DNA of 64,000 nucleotides from contig OY987246.1 of the NCBI GenBank assembly GCA_963920765.1, positions 15,248,868 through 15,312,867 on the forward strand. The letters are read 5' to 3'. How positions within the stretch are numbered: the stretch's first letter is position 1; every line of letters begins with the position of its first letter. Origin of the DNA: Ulota crispa (lineage: Eukaryota; Streptophyta; Bryopsida; Orthotrichales; Orthotrichaceae). Below the pieces are notes generated by a model, which saw only the letters and a list, made by a program, of their open reading frames with translations, made no database searches and was not told where the DNA came from. Below, one piece after another: positions 56,560 through 64,000 of this stretch. A program made the position numbers and the translations under genes.

Positions 56560-56890
56560 TCCAAAAAACTTAGAGATATTTCCATATCAAGCCTAAATAA
56601 AGAAATTTTAGTATAGGGGATGACAATTTTTGGAGAGCCTTTTAAGTTTTTTGGAAGTTAGCTAACATTTAATATGATGTGTCTAAATCAACCAATGTCC
56701 AAACCAAAAAAAAACTACAAAAATTTATAAATTATTTTGAAAATTGTGTCCCTATATGTAATTAATTTGAAAGTGTGCCCCTATATGTAAGTATTTTGAA
56801 ATTATGCCCCTATATGTAATTATTTTGAAATTGTGCCCCTATTTATAATATTTTTCATTTCATGCCCCCATTTGTAATTTCCCCTAAAAA
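56560..56890. repeat. Foldback plus about five 32-33 bp repeats
   Basis: The first 100 bp form an imperfect hairpin (CTTCCAAAAAACTTA... against TAAGTTTTTTGGAAG). Then come about five units of TATTTTGAAATTGTGCCCCTA (56735-56880), ending TTTGTAATTTCCCC. The repeat at 2061-2345 has the same order of parts. Confidence 0.7.
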
Positions 56891-57190
56891 CAATGATATC
56901 ATATGGTTGTCAAGAGAGCATCAACTTCTTTCATTGCTGGATCCAAAATTGCCTATGGAATAAAAGTAAATTTAATGATAAATTTCATTCTGTGCAATTG
57001 TTAGAATTGCAAGCTGCGTTGAACAAGTTTTGTAATTGTATTGCAACTGTTTATAAAACTTAGTTGTAGTGTTGTTGTGTAAATTGGACACTATTTTCTT
57101 TTAGTAAATTACCCAAATTATTGTCTTCAAAAGTTTATTCATGTATGAAATCAAATACAACCAATTGTTTCAATAAATTATTTGAAGTAT
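56891..57190. other. AT-rich intergenic DNA, no gene seen
   Basis: Nothing recognisable on either strand. Confidence 0.5.
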
Positions 57191-57193
57191 GTA

Positions 57194-57489
57194 TCTATGT
57201 TAATAAAAGAATAGCGTTCAGTTAGTTAGGGCCAATAGAATACGGGTTCAATCAATTAGGTTCGGGCATGACTAGGATAGGGTCGAGATTGGGATTGGAA
57301 AGTTATAAATGGAATAAAGTAAAATCACGTATGGTTTCACTAGACGTTAACAACAAGTCACTGGCACTTGCACTGTCATTGGCAGTTGCACCACAACTTT
57401 CTCTTGGCAAAAAGAGGACACGGGGATAGAGGGCACGGGGATAAGGGGTGGGGGACATAATTCCGTCGGTATGACGGGTAGTGTACTAG
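57194..57489 (+). mobile_element. Non-autonomous Helitron, second copy (296 bp)
   Basis: Starts TCTATGTTAATAAAAGAATA after an A, ends with hairpin CCGTC-GGTAT-GACGG then GTAGTGTACTAG before a T. Similar to the minus-strand copy at 53664-54164 over its whole length, apart from the shorter minisatellite. The shared inner text includes AGAAAGTTGTGGTGCAACTG (minus-strand view) and GTTAACGTCTAGTGAA. Confidence 0.85.
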
Positions 57490-58245
57490 TACAAAATAAT
57501 TGTTTTTAAGTTGACTCACTATTGATATTGTATGTTCATTTGATATTCATAAAACATCCAATTAAACATCTCATAAAGATCAACCAATGAACCATATGCC
57601 AAGTATCATGTATAATTTTTTTTTAAACCTAGTATATACGCTTATCATGTCTTGCTATTAGTATCCATTGTAGTCTCAAAATTTGAAGCTTCTAACTATA
57701 AAAGAACACTCACATTGGAAAGAAGCCACAACAAACGAAAACATGTAGATCATTGAGAGTTTCATTTGTATACTGATTGCAAATAGAGCATGTTTCGAGT
57801 TTTCACAGTAAATCATATCAATTTTAATAAATTTGATTGACTTTAATAATTGAAATTACTAGAAAATGAGGGATACACAGTAGTCATACTTGATAAAACA
57901 TGCATAGATAACTGTTTTCAAAGTGCACGGAACGCATGTTTTCAACAATTTCAACATACGTCCACAATCCATCCATCTTCACCTTCAGATCTTAATCCAA
58001 AGCTGTTCTTCAAGTGACCGTCCTTTTCTGGCTTTTTGCATAAGCAAAACTTACTTGTTGTAGTCCAATATCGACATCAACTTGGAAGTTTTGCAAAAAA
58101 ATGTTTCCCACGAGACCACATACATATTTCCATGCTCTAAAGGCTGTACATCAATTATACTGTACAGTACTGTAGGTAATTTGGAACGTCTACATTCATA
58201 GACCTTAATATGCTTTCAACCCCTAAATTCAATTTCACACCATCC
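57490..58245. other. AT-rich intergenic DNA, no gene seen
   Basis: Nothing recognisable on either strand. Confidence 0.5.
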
Positions 58246-58308
58246 TTAACCCCAAAATGACCCTGGAATTTCTTGAGCTTCTAGGAATTTGTTCTAATTT
58301 GAACAAAA

Positions 58309-58482
58309 CACTAGAAGAAAATTGCCAGAAAATCACGTTCCACTTAACAAAGAATGTGAAGTTGATTGTGTTGAGTTCTCCGTTTCCAACGTAATTTTGC
58401 GCTCAAAACGGAGACCTCAACACAATCAACTTCACATTTTTTGTTAAGTGAAATGTGGTTTTCTGGCAGTTTTCTACTAGTG
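58309..58482. mobile_element. 174-bp foldback element with arms of about 75 bp
   Basis: CACTAGAAGAAAATTGCCAG at the left and the inverse CTGGCAGTTTTCTACTAGTG at the right. The arms (58309-58384 and 58406-58482) pair almost throughout with a loop of about 20 bases. CACTA termini suggest a CACTA-derived MITE, but the three flanking bases do not match, so a target duplication is not shown. Confidence 0.7.
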
Positions 58483-58964
58483 ATAAGACAATATTTTGAT
58501 AAGTGGTATCAATTCTTTTTGAATTGTAACTATATAAAATCAAACTAGACATGTTAGAGATCACATTAGAAAAGAAAACACAACAATATCTCTTATGGAT
58601 TGAAAGGTTATATTGTTTGATCATGAGGGTGTTAAAACTGTGAAAATGATTTGAAGTCTTTCAATTTTCTTTTCACATGTTAAATTTGAAAAGTTGGTCA
58701 CCAAAAAAAAATGAGCTTAAGGGACCTAACATGCATAACTCCAATCAATTTACGACTTCTCAAAATCTACTATACAATTTTTTTAAATGAATTTCTAATG
58801 TGAATTTTTCTCAAAGATCTAGTATTTTTGAGGCTCATTCCCAAGAGCCCTCAACACTATATAAAGTCAAGATTGCAATGGACACCCACACACAAAATCT
58901 TTAATAGAAACATCATAATCAGTCATTTGCAAAATCAAATTGTTGCAGCTAAAACCAGTCTTCC

Positions 58965-58965
<1 letters not shown>

Positions 58966-58993
<28 letters not shown>
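58966..58993. repeat. Poly(A) tract
   Basis: About 27 consecutive A. No retroposed gene is recognisable next to it. Confidence 0.9.
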
Positions 58994-58995
<2 letters not shown>

Positions 58996-59029
58996 ACTAA
59001 AATTAGTAATTTGGTAAGATTTTATTTAA

Positions 59030-59936
59030 CCCTTTAAAGACCACATACATTTTCCCAATATCCACTAGAAACTAGGGCAGTAAGATTAGATGTGCATTTG
59101 AAACAAATATGGACCCAATTTGAATAATCCAACCGTTCAAATGTTAAGGACACCTTGTTTGCTGCAATGCATCAAAATTTCAGCTAGATCTACCATTGGA
59201 GGTGAAATATTATAATGATTGAGTGAGCCGTATATGGGAAATCTCTAGTTTATCATGCTTGTGTGGTTTTGAATGGTAGAGCTTCATGCAAGCTTTGATT
59301 GAGAAGAGTCTTACATTTCTAGAAAGTAGGGTTTCCCACCTTTCCAACAAGACTAGTTTCACTCAAAATAAACACAAATAGCAATCACAAGGTGTAGCTA
59401 AGTGGACAAAAAGGGTCAAAAATCCCATTTTCTTTTCTACTCTAAAACAATTCTACAAGAAATTTGAATTTTTTTATTGAAAATCCAATTGGTGAAAGCA
59501 ATCAAGAATTGGCCTTAAATGTAGAATGAACTTTTTTTTAAATAAATTGATAGCATCATTTCAATGGATTCTCAAATAGTACAATTGTACTACTACCGTA
59601 TAGAGAAACAATACAAGCATATTTCTTGAGTAATTTGAAGTTTTTTAAGATTGCACAATTGAAATGTGGCATTCTTCTTGGATGTTTGATGTATTGTGTT
59701 ATTGCTTTGATCCATCTTTGATCAAATATGGATACGTATTTTGAGGCCCTGATGTATAAACACCTTTATTTATCAAGTCCCATATCCAATTCTATTGTTA
59801 TTTTTTGGGTTGGATGCAAAATTCTTGTGATCACAAGCGTTCTTCAAGATCATTTTCCAAATTGTTGAGCAATTTTACTATATAGGCCAAAAGCTACTCT
59901 CTCAAACCAAAATATGGTTCGATGGTCTCTAAGGGG
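59030..59936 (-). mobile_element. TTAA-flanked element, copy I
   Basis: Left end CCCTTTAAAGACC, right end GGTCTCTAAGGGG, with TTAA on both sides (59026-59029 and 59937-59940). About 907 bp, more diverged from the family than copies A-D. Confidence 0.6.
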
Positions 59937-59993
59937 TTAACTTCAAAAATTAGTTGAGGACACATTCTGTCCTCAATGTCGTTTTGGGGTTAA

Positions 59994-60595
59994 GAGGAAA
60001 CTTCACATTTGGAATGCAAATGCTAGCAATTTTGGAGCCGTCAAGTTGATAGCATATTTGTTGGTGCACATCTACAATTCCTTGTGGATGGATGTTTGTC
60101 GCCGCTTGTATAGTAGCACTCACAAAGGCGGCCCAAGAATTTGAAAAATATTTGTTCTAAAAGAAAGCTATAGCCCGTGCCCGTGTTTAGAAGCAGCTCT
60201 TGATGTTTTGTGCCTTCATCATACTTTAATGTTGTGTTGCTTGAAACATCAGTGACAATGTTTGCGACCGTAATGCTTTTCAAACCAATCCAAAAGTATC
60301 TAGTGTAGCTTAAGTTTTTTTAACCTTTGTTTTTAAATATTATCTAGTTGTAAAATTAGCTGTATTCAGTTACAGAACCCGTTGTCATCCAACTACTTTT
60401 CATCTATCCATCGTCCATCCAATATTTATCATCAAAATGACTAACCATGATGGACACAATTTTAAACTGCATTTTTTTTTTTTATATATGTAGATAGATA
60501 AATACATATCCATATACATAATTGAATACAATTTTAAAATTTGTCATCAATGGTTATCTTCCTTGGTAATTCTATTATCAAAAATAATAATTTTG
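59994..60595. other. AT-rich intergenic DNA, no gene seen
   Basis: Nothing recognisable on either strand. Confidence 0.5.
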
Positions 60596-60965
60596 TAACC
60601 AAATTATGGAGATGGGAGTGCACGGGTTTAGTAACCAAATTATGGAAATGAGATTATGTAACCAAATTATGGAAATGAGATTATGTAACCAAATTACAAG
60701 GATGGGGGCATGGGATGGGAGCACAGGCATGGAGGGCACAGGGATGGGAGCATGGGCATGGAGGGCACAGGGATGGGAGCATGGGCATGGAGGGCACAGG
60801 GATGAGAGTATGGACATGGGTGAATAAGGATGGGGATTATGGGAATGGGAGGCACGGGCATGGGGGGCACAAGCATGGGGGGCACGAGATGGGGGGCTAT
60901 AAGGATGGGGCACATGCATGGGAGGCACAAGATGTGGCTCATAGAAATGGGGGAGGGGCATGGTG
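60596..60965. repeat. Two adjacent minisatellites (27-bp and 30-bp units)
   Basis: GTAACCAAATTATGGAAATGAGATTAT and close variants are repeated about four times (60596-60700). A G-rich 30-bp unit (GGGAGCATGGGCATGGAGGGC...) is repeated about four times (60712-60820), and then come degenerate GGCACGGGCATGGGG units to about 60960. Open frames across it on both strands are repeat-derived. Confidence 0.85.
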
Positions 60966-62177
60966 ATGGAATAGTTGTGAGGATGGGAGGAGTCACAAAA
61001 AAACTCATGCATTGTCCCGTTTGTACGACAGGAGTAGAGAACTTGTACAAACATAAATGAAAATTTCTAAATCATGAAGCTCTGATTACATGCTTCAAGA
61101 AAGGTCTCGAACTTGTATTTCTTTATCCTTTTGTGATGGGTCTAAATTATCAAGAGTTAACACAAATTTTGTTGTATAGATTTCTTTCATCGATCGAATT
61201 AAGTAAATTTGTCTACATTACATGTGCATATCAATAACCATAGTGGGGATTTTTCTTGGTATCTTTTTATTTAAGCAATTTTGGTTTAATTTCGTTTGTT
61301 CATGCAACATAACTTCAAGTACATTTCAGTATTTACTTCATGTAAGATGTAAATGGTTTTGTTGCGTTTTTCCACAAGCACCAATTTTTGATGTCTTTAA
61401 AATAAATAAAAACTCAACGTAAAGGAAAATAAAAATAAAGTGGCAAGTTCAAAAATTGTCAAACATCATTTGGTTTCTGTTTGTATTAAATGAGCCAAAG
61501 ATGAGTAAATCACAACAAAATAGTTACAGGGATCATTGACAATAAAAAAAACCTTTATAACTTCCCTTTTATTATTATTCCAACTCAAGCTTAATAGTGT
61601 TCAACAATAGTGTTATAGGACAAATAAAGGCATTCCAGTATAATGATACAAATGAAGACTTTATTTTATTCAAGTACTTGACCCTTCGATAAACAAAACG
61701 CCTTGTTTGTCATTGGTTTTGGTGATATAAACTTTGAATGTATTTCAACTATATTTTTCAGATTGTCACCAATGAAAAAAGAGTTTGAATTTTTTTAAAG
61801 AACATCTCAAACATATGTTTTTGAACAAAAGAAAGGGTATTGTTATTGATCATGAAGAGGCCAAACAAACATTCTCCAAGGCTTGAATATTTTCAAAGTG
61901 AAGAGGTTTCTACAGAAATTATATTCTTTTTAATACTTTGTATATATTTTGTTGCGTTTTCAAATTCACCACGTAATTCTACATTTAAAGACACTTGTCA
62001 TAATTTAAATCAACATAAGAAATTGCATCAGATAAAACAAATGCATTCAATACGACTCCTCTAAAATATAAAATTGAACATCTATGCCATCAGCTACTCT
62101 TATCAACATCGCCCGTTTCAAAAATATCAAAGTTCTTCCAAAGAAATCTGAATGCTAATTATGCAGAAAAACTGGCT
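60966..62177. other. AT-rich intergenic DNA with a possible decayed Helitron end
   Basis: GTCCCGTTTGTACGACAGG near 61013-61031 could be a weakened Helitron 3' hairpin following the G-rich minisatellite, as in the Helitrons at 53664 and 57194, but the CTRR end is missing. The rest up to 62177 shows nothing recognisable and should include the promoter of the aspartic protease. Confidence 0.35.
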
Positions 62178-63372
62178 ATGTTTATTACTTGTATATTCTT
62201 GTGGGTATGTTTGATGTGGAACAATTTACTTCCAATGGCTTATAAAAACAATACCATAGGTAACTATGAGTTGTATGTCAAGCAAATAAACACGTTGCCT
62301 AACAATACTTTCAAACACTATAAACGACAAACAAGCACACAAATGCATCCAAAAAGAGCATTATGGGATTTACTTGGTTCATCAAAATCTCCCTCTCTAT
62401 ACACAAAATTTATGATTGATGGCAAATTATTTAATCTTGAAGTGGACACTGGAAGTTTTCTTACATGGTTTAGATGTGATTACAAATTATACCAGGTTAT
62501 TGAAGTTATTTAGGTTGTCTTAACTGTAATTTTTTAAAAATAAACAAATTAAAACATGTGTTTTTTGTTATATAAGATGATTGGTCAATATTATGTAACT
62601 TACAAGTTTTTTTTGTCTTATTGGTAGCGTAGGAGAGAACTATTTCCTGTATAGATCCAGATTGTTTGAAGGTAACTGGAAAGCATTTTAAAGCCATGTG
62701 CCCACTTGACAATAATCCCCAATTGCCAGTAATGGATGAAAACCCTTGTTTATACCATATTGAATATGAAGATAAAAGCAACTCTGAAGGGGCGATTGTG
62801 AAAACAAATGTTCAAATGCGCATGATGGATTTTGTTACTGGAGTTGGTGTAGTGCATCTAAGTGAAGCATATATAGGGTAATTTCTTGTTTTTTTTTGTA
62901 AACAATAAGGTTGTGATTACGTTGTCATTGAAATTTGTAAAAAAATTGTAATTCTTAATCACCATATGAATCTTTCAATTCGATGTGAAAAAAAAGATGT
63001 TACTCATAGTATTTTTTTGGTGAAATTCATACAAAAAAATTACACTTATTTGTTGATATCATTACAACTATTGAATAGGACAATAACAGGTGTAGTTACA
63101 ACGATTTCAATCCAATTGGTGAATATAAAGACGTCGTTGATGGACTATTAGGCCTTAGTAGGTCACCTTTTGGAATTCAAGTGTCTTTTTCAAAAACCGG
63201 GGTTCCAATGATTTTTGGAATTTGTTTTGAAGACTATTTTGCTAAAAGTGATGAGACAAAGGTTGGATACTTGTATTTTGGTAACCTTCATGATCCATAT
63301 TCTAAAGCTCAAATAGGATGGATTGACTTTTCAGAAGAATACATTTTTGGAGATGAGTACGTAGTTTATTGA
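62178..63372 (+). CDS. Aspartic protease, nucellin-like (A1), incomplete
   Basis: Predicted secreted or vacuolar aspartic protease. Exons 62178-62495, 62633-62877 and 63090 onward join in frame (GT-AG). The ATG at 62178 opens a hydrophobic signal-like N-terminus. The first catalytic motif is VDTGSFLTWFRCD (D90, codon 62445-62447), where most relatives have DTGSDLTW. Exon 2 has CIDPDCLKV and NPCLYHIEYEDKSNSEGAIVKT, and exon 3 YIGCSYNDFNP and VVDGLLGLSRSPFGIQVSF, all in the order of plant nucellin-like A1 proteases. The frame stops at 63372 after about 281 codons, or exon 3 ends at a GTACGT donor at 63357 and later exons lie outside the window. The second active-site Asp (DSG motif) is not seen, so the gene is either cut by the window edge or truncated. 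Confidence 0.72.
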
Positions 63373-64000
63373 CCAACATGAAGTTGTTAAGACAAATCTA
63401 ATAAGGTTTGTAAATAAAGTTTAAACATTCTTATTTTACTGTTTTGATTATTCCCAAATCACACATTTTGCAATTAAAAAACTAACTTAGAAACTTGAAT
63501 AGTTCAACCCTTGGCTGAAATCTTGAAAAAGAAAAAAAAGTACTATCAAAATTCAAGTTATGTTGATTATTTGATTTCCCAAAATGTAGTTTTCCAAAAT
63601 AAAATGTGCTACAAATATTTGCTATTCAGTAAAAATATTATATACAAAATTAGAGTTTTTTTAGGTTCACATAAATCTTCCAAAATTTTCTTGGCATTGA
63701 CATATGTTCAATGATAATTGACTAAGCATATTGCTCATAGTATATACCTGTTATTTTTATATTAAAAGCTACGCTTGTAGAGATCTAGTGAGAATTAAAC
63801 TGTAGGAGAGATTATGTACATAAAACTTGGAAACTCAATAGAAAAGTTATGGGAGTCAATCAGTCAATGGGAGACAAGAAATTGTTTTTTTTATTGAAGT
63901 AACATACATATTTACAAGCTTCATTGATATCATTACATAGAACTTATGAGCTAAGAGTTTTGGAGTTATGGATTGATGAAGACATTAGCATTCCTATGAA
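63373..64000. other. AT-rich DNA at the window edge
   Basis: No further aspartic protease exon is recognised here. If exon 3 is spliced at 63357, this is intron. Confidence 0.45.

Larger units (their letters stand above)
58250..59989. mobile_element. Possible larger TTAA-flanked element containing two others
   Basis: CCCCAAAATGACC at the left and GTCGTTTTGGGG at the right are inverted, with TTAA on both sides (58246-58249 and 59990-59993). The foldback element and copy I lie inside. Without copy I it would be about 0.83 kb, close to the family size, but the inner ends are poorly conserved. Confidence 0.4.

Noticed and set aside
60578..61060. Open frames on both strands rich in His/Pro or Gly/Met
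   Set aside because: Produced by the 27- and 30-bp minisatellites.

Overview
This window is nuclear DNA of a land plant. It holds three well-conserved intron-containing genes (an XRN-type 5'-3' exoribonuclease, ribosomal protein uS17/RPS11, and a plant-specific C-type-lectin receptor-like kinase) plus a divergent, partly visible aspartic protease gene, set in AT-rich, transposon-packed intergenic DNA. Introns are short (about 80-300 nt) and GT-AG. The lineage within land plants cannot be fixed from sequence alone. DD34E Tc1-type elements and possible TTAA-target elements are unusual for a flowering plant, so an early-diverging lineage is possible, but this is only inference.

Layout: 1-2.4 kb, ends and one full copy of a TTAA-flanked repeat family. 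2.6-9.9 kb (minus strand), a 22-exon XRN gene with a leader and probable promoter reaching to about 12.4 kb. 12.9-14.5 kb, a cluster of three small inverted-repeat transposons. 14.5-19.9 kb, AT-rich DNA with two small elements. 19.9-21.3 kb (minus), the 6-exon RPS11 gene. 21.8-33.3 kb, gene-free DNA with TTAA-family copies, two almost identical 395-bp MITEs, a Helitron fragment and microsatellites. 33.4-36.8 kb (minus), the lectin receptor-like kinase. 37-41.7 kb, AT-rich DNA. 41.8-49.5 kb, a nested pair: a 6.2-kb PIF/Harbinger element with inverted repeats and TAA target duplication sits inside a Tc1 element with matching inverted repeats and TA duplication. 50-61 kb, a graveyard of small elements, including two Helitrons in opposite orientation (one with an expanded 17-bp minisatellite), further TTAA copies, foldback DNA and tandem repeats. 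62.2-63.4 kb (plus), the first part of a nucellin-like aspartic protease gene.

The host genes are unrelated housekeeping and signalling genes with no operon-like logic. The most informative content is the transposon record: order of insertion can be read from nesting, one MITE family looks recently active, and a Tc1 DD34E transposase with a Glu-to-Lys change at the third catalytic position is present. I found no tRNA, rRNA, CRISPR or viral gene.
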